DNA of 64,000 nucleotides from Nakamurella silvestris (GCA_003576535.1 QXCQ01000123.1:266-64265); one strand, 5' to 3'. Positions 1 to 8,389 are shown, counted from the first letter of the stretch. Notes: a model not told the origin generated them from the sequence alone. Made by a program: numbers and translations.

Positions 1-1748
1 ACGTCGTTCTTGGCGCGGACGAAGATCTGCTGGGTGGCGGTGGAACCGTTGACGGCGCGGACCGTGCCGGAGAAAGTGACGGTGTCGGTTGCCCCGGTGA
101 CCGTCAGATTCGTCGGGCTGCCGAGCTTGTTGACATTCGGTCCGACTGCGGCCTGGGCCGCAGTGACCGGGTGGGTGGCCGGACGGCGACCGGCCGAGGC
201 CGGATCAAGACCGTAGGTGGCATCGGAGGCGGAGCCGGTGATGGTCACGGTGCCGGCAGCGGAGTTCTCGGTGGTGAAGCTGGTGACCGACGGTCCACGC
301 GGGGTGGAGTACGGAGCGGCGGCAGCTGCTGCGGCGTAACGGATTCCAGGTGAGTTCTTGGTGTAGTACGCCGCTGCGCGGGTGTAGGCCGGGAAGAAGC
401 CACCGGTGGAGGCGGTGCCGATCTCCCAGTTGAAGGCGGCGACGCCGAGCTTGTCGTAGGCCCAGTCGATGTCGTTACCGGCGTTGGGGTACAGGATCTC
501 GCCGGCCCGGCCGGTGGTCAGGCCGTTCTCGAAGGTCTGGCGGAAACCGAGCGACCGGATGGCCTCCAGGTTCGGCGGGGTGTCGACGACGGAGTAGGCG
601 TACGGGTAGATGTTCTGGTCGGCGTAGGAGTGCAGGGTGATGTAGACACCGGTGCGGTCCTCGGGAGCTGCGTTGGTGGTACCGACGTTGTAGTTGCCGT
701 TCAGGTCGGTCAGCAGCTGGCTGAAGGACTTGGCCTCGGGCTCGGAGAAGGCTGCGGTGCCCTTGTAGGTCAGCGAGGAGGAGGTGGCCGAGGTGCCGGC
801 CCCGCCCCAGTCGGTCCCGAAGTTGCGGTTCAGGTCGACGCCCGGCTGCGAGGAGGACCATGAGGTGCTGGTCTGGGTGTAGATGCTGTCGTTGACGTTC
901 TTGCGCTGCCAGGCCTTGCTGGCGTTGACCGGGTTGCCGTCACCGGCGGCGGTCAGGCGGACGGTCGGGTCGGACAGTGCGTCCTGGACCAGGTCGATGC
1001 CGTCCGGGTTGTACAGGAAGACGACCCACACCTCGGTGCTGTCGAGCAGGCTGGTGACGGCCGGATCGGTGCCGTAGCCGTTCAGCAGCTCGGTGGCGTA
1101 GCGCCAGGCGATCTCGCTGGTGATGATCTCACGGGCGTGGGCCTGGGCGCCGAGGACGAAGACCGGCTTGCCGGCCTGTCCGTTCTTCCAGTCCGGCTGG
1201 TGCTGCACGTCGGCGGTCAGACGCAGGGCGACAAGGTCGCGGCCGCCACGGTTCTGGGTCTTGAGCCAGCTGTCGCCGTAGTCGACGACCTGGGCCAGCT
1301 CCGGGTACGCAGCGGCGACGTCGTTGCCGAACTGGTAGTAGGAGTCGACCGTGCGGTAACCGCCGAAGTAGGTCTGGTAGGTCTTGTCGGCCAACCGGCT
1401 GGGCAGCGGGTACGGGGCATCGGCGACGGCAGCGCGGCTCAGCTGACGCGGGGAGACGGCGGGCAGGGTCGAACCGTAGGTCTGCGCGTCGACGACGGTC
1501 ACGCCACGCGCGGCGAGCTCGGCGGCAGTGGTCGAATCACCCAGCAGGGCAACACCTTCGGCGGTCTCGTTGACGATGTCGAGGTCGGCGACGCGGGTGG
1601 CGTCGGCGGCCGAGACGGTGTAGACGATGACATCGTCGTTGACCGGGGCGGCCGAGGCCGTGCTGGACAGCGCGGTGACGGACAGTACTGAGGTGGCGAT
1701 GACGGCAGTAAGTGCTGCCGACAGAGATCGCCGGATGGTTCTGGACAT
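1..1748 (-). CDS. Secreted M14 zinc carboxypeptidase (N-terminal part; continues beyond window)
   Basis: The gene reads leftwards from ATG at 1748 and runs off the window, so about 582 residues are visible. A Sec signal peptide (basic start, hydrophobic core, ASA-A cleavage near residue 33) precedes a propeptide-like stretch and an M14 metallopeptidase domain. The zinc and catalytic set is visible: AHAREI (H204, E207), VDLNRNF, LHSYADQNIYPY and the late NWEIGT carrying the catalytic Glu. M14 enzymes remove C-terminal residues from peptides; this one is expected to act outside the cell. After the catalytic domain the visible end becomes Ser/Thr/Ala-rich and Ig-like, suggesting an accessory C-terminal domain. 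A weak GAGAG ribosome site precedes the ATG. Family assignment is firm; substrate is unknown. Confidence 0.93.
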   Translation of the reverse strand, partial: MSRTIRRSLSAALTAVIATSVLSVTALSSTASAAPVNDDVIVYTVSAADATRVADLDIVNETAEGVALLGDSTTAAELAARGVTVVDAQTYGSTLPAVSPRQLSRAAVADAPYPLPSRLADKTYQTYFGGYRTVDSYYQFGNDVAAAYPELAQVVDYGDSWLKTQNRGGRDLVALRLTADVQHQPDWKNGQAGKPVFVLGAQAHAREIITSEIAWRYATELLNGYGTDPAVTSLLDSTEVWVVFLYNPDGIDLVQDALSDPTVRLTAAGDGNPVNASKAWQRKNVNDSIYTQTSTSWSSSQPGVDLNRNFGTDWGGAGTSATSSSLTYKGTAAFSEPEAKSFSQLLTDLNGNYNVGTTNAAPEDRTGVYITLHSYADQNIYPYAYSVVDTPPNLEAIRSLGFRQTFENGLTTGRAGEILYPNAGNDIDWAYDKLGVAAFNWEIGTASTGGFFPAYTRAAAYYTKNSPGIRYAAAAAAAPYSTPRGPSVTSFTTENSAAGTVTITGSASDATYGLDPASAGRRPATHPVTAAQAAVGPNVNKLGSPTNLTVTGATDTVTFSGTVRAVNGSTATQQIFVRAKND

Positions 1749-2318
1749 GTGTTTCTCTCTGCTCGAATGGGGGGCGGACCTGTGCAGTGAAAGCGGTGCA
1801 GCGAAACATGCTGCGGGACACGACAATTCGGCTCGACGCAGGGCGGACCAATGAGACACCAATGGAATGCGCCCGAGACCGGAAAGGCGTGGGTGAGCGT
1901 GAACGGCGGAAATGAAGACCTGAAAGGCAGGCGGACCATCGGCGCATTCGACAGAAGACCGCCGAATTCGGCGGGCTACGGCAGGCGTCGGAATATCCCG
2001 TCGAGGCAGAATGCAGGGACGGGAAAGATGGTCACAACGGTGGTGAATTCAAACGGCCGGCGGGGCCGATGAACATCAACAGCCGCGACATCGCCCTTCG
2101 AGGCGGGGGTTCGGACGGCTGCTCGACATGGAACACGGACACATTCGCGTCACTTCCGACTCCTCTCGCCATGGGGAACGAACTTCTATACCAATCCTAT
2201 CCAGATTGAATCGCGTGGGTCAAACCGATTCCACACATGAGACCCACACCACTTTCCGGTCCTTCTGGCAGGACCTGGCCGAGGTGCGGAACGGGCCGCG
2301 CCGCCGGATACTTCACTG
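1749..2318. other. Intergenic region without a convincing gene
   Basis: This 570-bp stretch separates the carboxypeptidase (-) from the YdeI-like gene (+). The open frames are short, mutually contradictory and lack family resemblance. It must hold the two divergent promoters, but I see no -10/-35 pair good enough to name. Confidence 0.5.
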
Positions 2319-2915
2319 ATGCCCGATCTCCCGAGTTCGCCCCTGGATGCCGAGCCGCAGAAGGTGTTCCGGTCCGCCGAAGCGTTCCGAACCTGGTTGC
2401 AGAGCCACGAGAACCTGACCACCGGGGTGTGGCTGGTCCTGGCGAAAAAAGGTTCGGACCTGGCGACGGTGACCTACGCCGAGGCACTGGAAGTGGCCCT
2501 TGCCCACGGATGGATCGACGGCCAGGCACGCAGTCTGGACGAGCGGGCCTCACTGCGCCGGTTCACCGCGCGTCGGCCGCGCAGTCCGTGGTCGACCCGT
2601 AATCGGGAGATCGCCGAAGCGATGATCACCGACGGCCGGATGACCCCGCGAGGTCTCGCCGAGGTGCAGAAGGCCAAGGCGGACGGGCGTTGGGATCGTG
2701 CGTACGAGGGATCGAGGAATGCCACCCCGCACCCGGACTTCCTGGCGGCCCTGCAGGCCGATCCGGCGGCAGCGGCCTTCTACGAGACGTTGAACAGCAG
2801 TCGGCGCTACTCCATCTACTACCGGATCCACGAGGCGAAGCGGGAGGACACCCGGGCGCGGCGGATCGCCACCATGGTCGAGATGCTGGCCCGTGGGGAA
2901 ACCCTTCGCCCCTGA
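2319..2915 (+). CDS. YdeI/OmpD-associated family protein
   Basis: 198 residues. The pattern KVFRSAEAFRTWL, GVWLVLAKKGS, TYAEALEVALAHGWIDGQ, RFTARRPRSPWS and a C-terminal LNSSRRYSIYYRIHEAKREDTRARRI is characteristic of the YdeI/OmpD-associated (bacteriocin-protection-like) family of small cytoplasmic proteins. Length fits the family. Biochemical function is not established; E. coli YdeI is linked to peptide or stress resistance. The start is the first ATG and has only a poor ribosome site (GCCGGA). The stop runs directly into a palindromic element that could end transcription. Confidence 0.85.
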   Translation: MPDLPSSPLDAEPQKVFRSAEAFRTWLQSHENLTTGVWLVLAKKGSDLATVTYAEALEVALAHGWIDGQARSLDERASLRRFTARRPRSPWSTRNREIAEAMITDGRMTPRGLAEVQKAKADGRWDRAYEGSRNATPHPDFLAALQADPAAAAFYETLNSSRRYSIYYRIHEAKREDTRARRIATMVEMLARGETLRP

Positions 2916-2978
2916 CCGCGCTCCGTCCCGACATCCGCGCTGGTTGCAGCGAGCGCGATAGTCGGGACGGAGCGCGGT
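2915..2978. repeat. Interspersed palindromic repeat, copy 1
   Basis: An 18-bp perfect inverted repeat (2915-2932 with 2961-2978) encloses a 28-nt centre that itself contains an inner CGCGCT/AGCGCG stem. The same element recurs at 61833-61894 with identical geometry and one compensated pair. It starts at the stop codon of the YdeI-like gene, so it may double as a transcription terminator, though no T-run follows. Confidence 0.85.
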
Positions 2979-3019
2979 TACCGGGGTGCGCGTGGTGCGG
3001 GTGGGCACACCATCTCGCG

Positions 3020-3065
3020 GTGGGATATGCGCAGGTGAGAGCGTTCACATCTGCGCATATCCCAC
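3020..3065. repeat. Perfect 15-bp inverted repeat (hairpin)
   Basis: GTGGGATATGCGCAG at 3020-3034 pairs exactly with 3051-3065 across a 16-nt loop. It lies between the YdeI-like gene and tRNA-Gly, outside any gene. No T-run follows, so it is either a terminator of a non-canonical kind, a protein-binding palindrome or a repeat element; only one copy is in this window. Confidence 0.6.
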
Positions 3066-3187
3066 CGGAGGATGCAACAGGGCACGCAGGAGCGGAGCGT
3101 GTACAGGGCACGCGCAGCATCGATCGTCCATCGAATGAGTGCGGTGATGGGCATCTGCGCGACGGCAGGCCACGGGGCAAAGATCTG

Positions 3188-3258
3188 AGCGGGCGACGAG
3201 AATCGAACTCGCGTAATCAGTTTGGAAGACTGAGGCTTTACCATTAAGCTACGCCCGC
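3188..3258 (-). tRNA. tRNA-Gly (TCC)
   Basis: Read on the minus strand: acceptor stem GCGGGCG/CGCCCGC, D-arm with AATGGTA, anticodon loop CTTCCAA giving anticodon TCC, T-arm GAGTTCGATTCTC, discriminator T at 3188. CCA is not encoded. All four arms fold. It faces away from the neighbouring tRNA-Pro and is not touched by the prophage. Confidence 0.95.
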
Positions 3259-3362
3259 ATCGCACCCGGTGACCGTCTCCGGTCGCTGTGTGCTGGTCCA
3301 TCGTAACCGATGGAATGGGGTACTTTTGTCACGGCGGTCGGAGCCGTGTCGATCGGCAGTCA

Positions 3363-3436
3363 CGGGGTGTAGCGCAGCTTGGTAGCGCATCCGCTTTGGG
3401 AGCGGAGGGTCGCAGGTTCAAATCCTGTCACCCCGA
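3363..3436 (+). tRNA. tRNA-Pro (TGG), prophage integration target
   Basis: Acceptor CGGGGTG/CACCCCG, D-arm with AGCTTGGTAG, anticodon arm TCCGC-TTTGGGA-GCGGA giving anticodon TGG, T-arm CAGGTTCAAATCCTG, discriminator A at 3436. From 3390 (just 5' of the anticodon stem) to the 3' end the sequence is duplicated at 54262-54315, so the 3' half present here is the phage-supplied copy. The gene is intact and should still be functional. Confidence 0.97.
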
Positions 3437-3443
3437 CAGAGGT
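3390..3443 (+). repeat. attL core (54 bp)
   Basis: The sequence from TCCGCTTTGGGAGCGG to CCCCGACAGAGGT is identical at 54262-54315. It starts at the 5' side of the anticodon stem of tRNA-Pro and ends 7 bases after the tRNA. Bases on either side differ between the copies (A/T before, A/G after), which fixes the core limits. Confidence 0.95.
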
Positions 3444-3453
3444 ACTACTAGTA

Positions 3454-3505
3454 ATCGGCCCCGGTCAGACTGCGTTCATGCGTCTGGCCGGGGCCGATCT
3501 TGTTT
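3454..3505 (+). terminator. Phage-borne terminator behind tRNA-Pro
   Basis: A 17-bp stem (3454-3470 with 3482-3498, one G-U pair) with an 11-nt loop is followed by CTTGTTT. It lies just inside the prophage next to attL and would end tRNA-Pro transcription in the lysogen, replacing the host terminator that was displaced to 54318. Confidence 0.8.
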
Positions 3506-3689
3506 CAGCTACCACCGCCTGGGCTACCGCCCTACTACTGCCTGACGTCCATTGAAGGTCGTTGACGACCCCCCCAATCTCCCCCCAAAGTCGACTCATC
3601 CCCCCCAGAGCCCCCCCAAAGCTGGCCGGCTCGCGACCTCGATCAATGTGGTCGCCGACCAGCAGGTGGTGATCCCGGCCACAGCGACA

Positions 3690-3758
3690 ACTACTACTCA
3701 ACTAGTTGCGCAGTAGTTGTTTGCCGAACTAGACTTCTACCAGTAGTGCAGTAGCAAT
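3690..3758 (+). promoter_or_regulatory. Probable left-end promoter with AGTAGT/ACTACT operator-like repeats
   Basis: TTGCGC at 3706-3711 and TAGACT at 3730-3735 are 18 bp apart, a plausible promoter for the regulators at 3777. The same stretch holds repeated CTACTACT / CAGTAGT / CAGTAG motifs on both strands, some overlapping the promoter. Similar AGTAGT repeats sit upstream of the repressor-like gene at 52634, suggesting one binding protein for both ends. This is inferred from motif repetition only. Confidence 0.45.
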
Positions 3759-3776
3759 CCATTCAGGAGGAACCGC

Positions 3777-4082
3777 GTGACCAAGGGAAGATACGACGGC
3801 GACGAGTTCGTCGAGATCTGGATGCACCCGCGAGATCCATCCCGCCTGAGTGAGCTTCGAATCGCGACCGTCGGGTCGCAGGTCCAGCTTGCTCAGGCCG
3901 CCAGCATCTCTCAGCAGTACGTGTCCGGCATGGAGACCGGCCGACACGGGCAGGTCAGCCCGAGCATTGCCGCCCGGATCGCGCGCGCCCTCGGCGTCGC
4001 AGTCGACGAGATCTTCGAAGAACACGTCGCGGAACCCGTGGACCTGGCTACTACTTCCACCCGAGGCAGTGGTGCATCATGA
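3777..4082 (+). CDS. XRE-family helix-turn-helix regulator
   Basis: 101 residues from GTG 3777, preceded by AGGAGG at good spacing. A Cro/C1-type HTH is visible around residues 22-80: SELRIATVGSQVQLAQAASISQQYVSGMETGRHGQVSPSIAARIARALGVAVDEIF, with the recognition helix near QQYVSGMETG. First gene inside attL, overlapping the next gene by 4 bp (ATGA). Expected to control the left operon or excision; it could work with the downstream Xis-like protein. A repressor role is possible but other candidates exist at 47245 and 52634. Confidence 0.85.
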   Translation: MTKGRYDGDEFVEIWMHPRDPSRLSELRIATVGSQVQLAQAASISQQYVSGMETGRHGQVSPSIAARIARALGVAVDEIFEEHVAEPVDLATTSTRGSGAS

Positions 4083-4264
4083 CGCGCGAGCCGATGCTCA
4101 CGACCGAGGAAATCGGCGCGACCCTCCGGAAGACGCCACGAACGATCGCCCAGATGCTCCGCCGCGGGGAGATCCCCGGCGGCATGAAGATCGGCCGCCG
4201 CCACCTGCTCCCCGCCCAGGCGTTCGAGCACTACCTCGCCACCCAACCCCAGTCCAACCAGTGA
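4079..4264 (+). CDS. Excisionase-like helix-turn-helix protein
   Basis: 61 residues. LTTEEIGATLRKTPRTIAQMLRRGEIPGGMKIGRRHLLPAQAFEHYLA is the compact winged MerR-like HTH (HTH_17) found in excisionases and recombination directionality factors of actinophages. It sits next to attL and is translationally coupled to the XRE gene. Role as Xis, steering the integrase toward excision, is inferred from fold, size and place; a DNA-binding control role is the alternative. Confidence 0.75.
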   Translation: MTREPMLTTEEIGATLRKTPRTIAQMLRRGEIPGGMKIGRRHLLPAQAFEHYLATQPQSNQ

Positions 4265-4267
4265 AAC

Positions 4268-4297
4268 GGCCTCACGCGGCTGCAACCGCGTGAGGCC
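4268..4297 (+). terminator. Hairpin between xis-like gene and recombination genes
   Basis: A 12-bp perfect stem GGCCTCACGCGG / CCGCGTGAGGCC with a 6-nt loop lies 3 bp behind the stop codon. There is no T-run, so it is a weak terminator, attenuator or mRNA processing/stability element separating the regulatory pair from the recombination operon. Confidence 0.55.
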
Positions 4298-4327
4298 AGA
4301 ACCGCCCCAACCCATCAGGAGGAAGCA

Positions 4328-5377
4328 GTGACAACAACCCTATCCGCGCCCGGCGTGTCCTCGTCGCATCCGACGGCCGAGGTTCTGATCCGGGCCGCCG
4401 ACCTCGACGACCGTGCCACCTGGCTCATCGCCCGGCAGTCCGGCGTGACCGCCACCGACTCTCGCGTCCTCAACGGCTGCCCGTATGCCAACGAGAACGT
4501 CTACGACAAGTACCAGTCGAAGATTCAGACCATCGACCCCACCATCGAAGAAGAGCAGGTTCAGATCGAGTGGGAACTCGGCTCCGACCTCGAACCGGTC
4601 ATCACCAAGTTCGCATCCCGCCACTTCGGCGTCACCATGACCAAGGTCGGGATGCTCCGCCACGTCGAGCACAAGCACCTGCTGTCGTCCCCGGACCGGA
4701 ACACGTCCGACGGAGGGCATTGCGAACTCAAGGCCACCGCCACCCACTACCTGCGGCGGTACCAGGATGAGACCTCCGAGTGGACAAACGAGGACCGGTG
4801 GACGCTCCCGCCTGCATGGCGGATCCAGGCGCTCCACCAGCTCATGGTGTCGGGCCGCTCCCACGTCCACGTCGCCGCGATGATCACTGACCGGCGTCGG
4901 TTCACCTACTGGACCGTCGAACGGGACGCCACCGAGGAAGCGATCATCCGGATCTTGGCTGACAAGTTCTGGTTCGACCACGTCGTCCCGCAGATCCCGC
5001 CGCCCATCGAGTGGGACACCGTCACCGTCGACGAGATGAAGAAGCGCTTCCCGGAAGCCGTGGTGCCGAGGACCGTGGTCGACGATCCGGCAACTGTCGT
5101 CGGGTTGATCGCCCGCCGGGAGCTGTTGAAGGGCCAGATCAAGGACGCTGGCGGGAAGCTCGACGAAGTCGAGAACCTCCTCCGCTCGGTCGCTGGCGAC
5201 GCCGTCGAGGTGTGGGCACCCGGCGAGCAGAAGAAACCCCTCTTCAAGTACGGCAACGGCGTGTCCACCACCTATGACGCGAAGCAGATGGCCGCCGACC
5301 ACGGCATCGATCTGGCGAAGTACACCCGCCGCACCCCGTTCCGTTCGTTCCGCTCGGTCATGAAGGTCGGTGCCTGA
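4328..5377 (+). CDS. YqaJ-family (lambda exonuclease-like) viral recombinase
   Basis: 349 residues from GTG 4328 with an AGGAGG ribosome site. The YqaJ pattern is clear: WLIARQSGVTATDSRVLNG near residue 35, an ELGSDLEPVI helix, SSPDRN then GGHCELKATATHY holding the catalytic D...ExK of this PD-(D/E)XK fold, and QALHQLMVSGRSHVHVAAMI. These 5'-3' exonucleases resect double-strand ends to give 3' tails for annealing. The next gene is a RecA-like ATPase, together a two-component phage recombination unit. Stop and next start overlap at 5377. Confidence 0.9.
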   Translation: MTTTLSAPGVSSSHPTAEVLIRAADLDDRATWLIARQSGVTATDSRVLNGCPYANENVYDKYQSKIQTIDPTIEEEQVQIEWELGSDLEPVITKFASRHFGVTMTKVGMLRHVEHKHLLSSPDRNTSDGGHCELKATATHYLRRYQDETSEWTNEDRWTLPPAWRIQALHQLMVSGRSHVHVAAMITDRRRFTYWTVERDATEEAIIRILADKFWFDHVVPQIPPPIEWDTVTVDEMKKRFPEAVVPRTVVDDPATVVGLIARRELLKGQIKDAGGKLDEVENLLRSVAGDAVEVWAPGEQKKPLFKYGNGVSTTYDAKQMAADHGIDLAKYTRRTPFRSFRSVMKVGA

Positions 5378-6477
5378 TGGCGCTCGCAACCCGCAAACCG
5401 TCCGGCAAACCGTCCTGGCCCACCATGCTTATCGCCGGCCGCCCCGGCGGCGGCCGATCCTGGACCGCGGCCGAAGCCACCGGCTCTCCCCGGCTGGGTC
5501 GGGCCTTCTGGATCGAGATCGGCGAAACCGTCGCCGACGAATACGGCTCCGTGCCCGGAGCTGAATACGAGATCGTCGACCACGACGGCACCTACCACGG
5601 CATTAAGCGCGCCGTCGCAGCGGCCGCAGCAGAGCCATTCGAGAACGGACAACCCAACCTGATTGTGGTCGACACCTTCGGGCGGCTCTGGGACCTCCTT
5701 TCTGACGAAGCACAGGAGATGGCCAACCGCAGAGAGGCAGCCAAGGCTGCCCGCTACAAGAAACCGGCACCCGATCCAGACGCCGATTTCAACATCGGTA
5801 CCGACCTGTGGAACCGAGCGAAACGCCGCTGGTACGCGGTGCTCGACATGCTCATCAAGTTCCAGGGACCGTCGATCTTGCTCTCCCGACTTGACGAGAC
5901 CTCCGTAATGGATGCCGACGGCTATCCGACCAAGGAGAAGATCTGGAAAGTCCGCGGCCACAAAGACTTCGCCGCCGATGTCGATATCGTCATCGAGGTA
6001 CGCAAATTCCGGGAGTTCACCCTCACCAAGGCTCGCTCGACGACGTGGAGCATCCCCGAGGGTCAAGAGTTCGTGCTTCCGGACTTCTCGATCGAGCGCC
6101 TGCTCGACCGCCTCGGCGTGGGTGCCGACACCGTCGGAACCCACAACGTGACCACCCTCGACCCGACCGCAGTCGACCCCGGCGTAGCCGAAGCGTCAGC
6201 CGAGAAGCCCACCGTGCCCGAGGACTTCGAGCTCCAGATCAAGGCCGCCGTCGGTGCCGACGACATGGAGAAGATCACCGCGCTGTGGCATCTGGCGAAC
6301 CAGGCCGGGGACGAGCGGGCGAAGGCCGTGGCGACGGTGGCAGGAAAGGAAGTCAAGCAGCAGCTCGAGTTGCTGGCGAGGGCCGCTGCCGAGCAGGCCG
6401 CCGAACCGGACGGGCCTCCCCCGGCGGAGGCCTCCGCGCCCGCACGTGGTCGCGCCCGGCAAACGGTGAACGCATGA
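5377..6477 (+). CDS. RecA-like (Sak4-type) phage ATPase with altered Walker A
   Basis: 366 residues. MLIAGRPGGGRSW (17-29) matches a P-loop but has Arg27 where the invariant Lys should be. NLIVVDTFGRLWDLL is a good Walker B, and LLSRLDET with KVRGHKDFAADVDIVIEV follows as in AAA_24/Sak4 single-strand-annealing ATPases of phages. The C-terminal 100 residues are Ala/Glu-rich and probably flexible. Place directly after the YqaJ exonuclease supports a recombinase role. The K-to-R change may lower or abolish ATP hydrolysis while keeping nucleotide or DNA binding. Confidence 0.78.
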   Translation: MALATRKPSGKPSWPTMLIAGRPGGGRSWTAAEATGSPRLGRAFWIEIGETVADEYGSVPGAEYEIVDHDGTYHGIKRAVAAAAAEPFENGQPNLIVVDTFGRLWDLLSDEAQEMANRREAAKAARYKKPAPDPDADFNIGTDLWNRAKRRWYAVLDMLIKFQGPSILLSRLDETSVMDADGYPTKEKIWKVRGHKDFAADVDIVIEVRKFREFTLTKARSTTWSIPEGQEFVLPDFSIERLLDRLGVGADTVGTHNVTTLDPTAVDPGVAEASAEKPTVPEDFELQIKAAVGADDMEKITALWHLANQAGDERAKAVATVAGKEVKQQLELLARAAAEQAAEPDGPPPAEASAPARGRARQTVNA

Positions 6478-6578
6478 TCGCCGCCGCCCTGGGGATCCTC
6501 GGGGCCGGTAGCGCTATCGGTCTCGTGCTGGTCCTGGGGGGCTACGCCCTGACCAACCGCGCTGGCCGGCACCTATGA
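6474..6578 (+). CDS. Small membrane protein
   Basis: 34 residues from ATG 6474, coupled by ATGA overlaps to the gene before and the gene after. Residues 2-28 (MIAAALGILGAGSAIGLVLV onward) form one transmembrane helix followed by a short basic tail TNRAGRHL. No family recognised. Its tight coupling on both sides is the main evidence that it is real. Confidence 0.6.
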   Translation: MIAAALGILGAGSAIGLVLVLGGYALTNRAGRHL

Positions 6579-7561
6579 GGCCCAGCTACTACGCCGATGA
6601 CTCGGTGACCCTCCACCACGGTCAGGCCGTGGAGGTGTTGTCGAAGCTCAAGGCATCGAGCGTCGACTGCTGCGTCACCTCGCCGCCGTACTTCGGGCTG
6701 CGTGACTACGGCGTCGACGGTCAGATAGGCGCGGAGGAGTCGCCGGCCGAGTTCATCACCAACTTGGTGGCGGTGTTCCGAGAGGCCCGCAGAGTTCTCG
6801 CTGACGATGGCACCTGCTGGGTCAACCTCGGGGATTCGTTCGCCAGCTCTGCGTCATGGGGCCGAGGCGGAAGCTCTCAGCTCGAAGGCCGGAAGCACGA
6901 CGCGGCGCAGATGTCTCGTCCCAGTCCCGAGAGGTCGTTCGGAGTGCCTCCGAAGAACCTGCTTGGCATGCCCTGGCGGGTTGCCTTCGCCATGCAGGAC
7001 GACGGGTGGATCCTCCGCAACGCGATCGTGTGGCACAAGCCGAATGCGATGCCAGAGTCGGTCACAGACCGGCTCTCGACTCGCTACGAGATGGTGTTCA
7101 TGTTCACCAAGTTTCGACGGTACGGGTTCGACCTCGATCCGATCCGGCAGGGCCACACGATGAAGCCTCAGCGTCGACCTGCTGGCCGACCGGTCGACGC
7201 GATTCCTGGAGGCATCGGCCAACCTCGACAATCCTGGTCGACCGCCGCGCGCGAGGACCTGGGCGTCGACGGGCACCCGCTCGGCAAGAATCCCGGCGAT
7301 GTGTGGGAGATCGCAACAACACCGTTTCCTGGTGCGCACTTCGCGGTGTTCCCGCCGGAGCTACCGCGCCGGTGCATCCTTGCTGGCTGCAAACCTGGCG
7401 GCACCGTCCTCGATCCGTTCAGCGGATCGGGCACAACAGGCATGGTCGCCCTGCAGAACGGACGCAAGTACATCGGGATCGACCTGAACCGGGAGTACCT
7501 GGATCTCTCGCTGCGGACCCGCCTGTCCAACGGCGTCCTCGACTTCGCAGGTGAAGCATGA
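6575..7561 (+). CDS. Orphan DNA methyltransferase (N6-adenine/N4-cytosine, beta class)
   Basis: 328 residues. Catalytic motif IV TSPPYFGLRDYG at 35-46 comes before the AdoMet motif DPFSGSGTTG at 280-289, the beta-class order. SPPY is typical of N4-cytosine and some N6-adenine enzymes, so the target base is uncertain. No restriction partner lies nearby, so it probably protects phage DNA from host restriction or marks its own DNA. Coupled by 4-bp overlaps to both neighbours. Confidence 0.9.
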   Translation: MRPSYYADDSVTLHHGQAVEVLSKLKASSVDCCVTSPPYFGLRDYGVDGQIGAEESPAEFITNLVAVFREARRVLADDGTCWVNLGDSFASSASWGRGGSSQLEGRKHDAAQMSRPSPERSFGVPPKNLLGMPWRVAFAMQDDGWILRNAIVWHKPNAMPESVTDRLSTRYEMVFMFTKFRRYGFDLDPIRQGHTMKPQRRPAGRPVDAIPGGIGQPRQSWSTAAREDLGVDGHPLGKNPGDVWEIATTPFPGAHFAVFPPELPRRCILAGCKPGGTVLDPFSGSGTTGMVALQNGRKYIGIDLNREYLDLSLRTRLSNGVLDFAGEA

Positions 7562-8367
7562 AGCCGGCTCGCTGCGGTGCTACCGATCGGGCTTGGTCGG
7601 CGAACGAGGCGCGGGATCCCCGGCCGTGCACGCTGCCAGCCTTGCACCCCGGCCAGCATCGGCACATGCGGGGTGGACACGCCTACAGCGAGTGGCACGC
7701 CATCGATCACACCTCAGCGATCCTTCCGGCGCTGACTGAGGTCGAGGCCGCCTTGATCAGCGTGTGGGCCGATGCGACCTGGGTGACTGCGGCGCAGTCG
7801 ATCGTGTCGGGGAAGCCGGTGAGGCCGACCGCGCTGGGCGGGTCGATTGGTGAACCGTGGCTGGACCGTCCGGGCTCGGCGGCATGGGAGGTATTGCAGT
7901 CTCAGGCCTTTGAAGCTGACGGGACGGCTATCCGTGCAGGGAAGTACTACTCGCCCGAGACCTGGAATACGCAGAAGGAGTTCGACGCTGCCCGGCGATG
8001 GCGGCATGTCTGCACCTGGCAGACCGTGACTACCTGGCTCAAGACGTTTGCGCCGGAGGTGCGGGAGGAGGTCAGCCGGTGTCGGTCCGATTTCTACGCG
8101 GTCTATCTCGAGCGCGACGACGAGAAATGGGAACCGTGGCACACCATCGCAGACGGTGAGGCGCGGCGGGATCGCTACAACGCCCGCATGGCGGCCGGCG
8201 ACCAGGCGGTGATGGACCGGTGCCAGGCCAGGTTCAAGGAGATCGTCGCCGAGTCGCTGCGGCCGTTCTGGGGCGACCAGCACACCTCCGTTCCCGCCGA
8301 GCCGGCCGAGCTTGTCGTGCACGTCGGGAAGATCGACCAATTTGCCCTGTTTGCCCTCACCACGTGA
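7558..8367 (+). CDS. Phage protein of unknown function
   Basis: 269 residues, soluble, coupled by ATGA to the methyltransferase. Trp- and Arg-rich with helical central part (WQTVTTWLKTFAPEVREEVSRCRSDFYAVYLERDDEKWEPW). No motif I can name. Lying between the methyltransferase and the replication initiator, it probably belongs to the DNA metabolism operon. Confidence 0.75.
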   Translation: MKPARCGATDRAWSANEARDPRPCTLPALHPGQHRHMRGGHAYSEWHAIDHTSAILPALTEVEAALISVWADATWVTAAQSIVSGKPVRPTALGGSIGEPWLDRPGSAAWEVLQSQAFEADGTAIRAGKYYSPETWNTQKEFDAARRWRHVCTWQTVTTWLKTFAPEVREEVSRCRSDFYAVYLERDDEKWEPWHTIADGEARRDRYNARMAAGDQAVMDRCQARFKEIVAESLRPFWGDQHTSVPAEPAELVVHVGKIDQFALFALTT

Positions 8368-8389
8368 CTGCCCCGAAGGAGGCTTACTG

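Noticed and set aside
1749-2318. Short genes upstream of the carboxypeptidase
   Set aside because: Several 60-75-codon frames overlap each other on both strands with no ribosome sites or familiar sequence.
4340-5389. 349-codon minus frame opposite the YqaJ gene
   Set aside because: Mirror frame of a good coding region, with no start signal and no recognisable protein.
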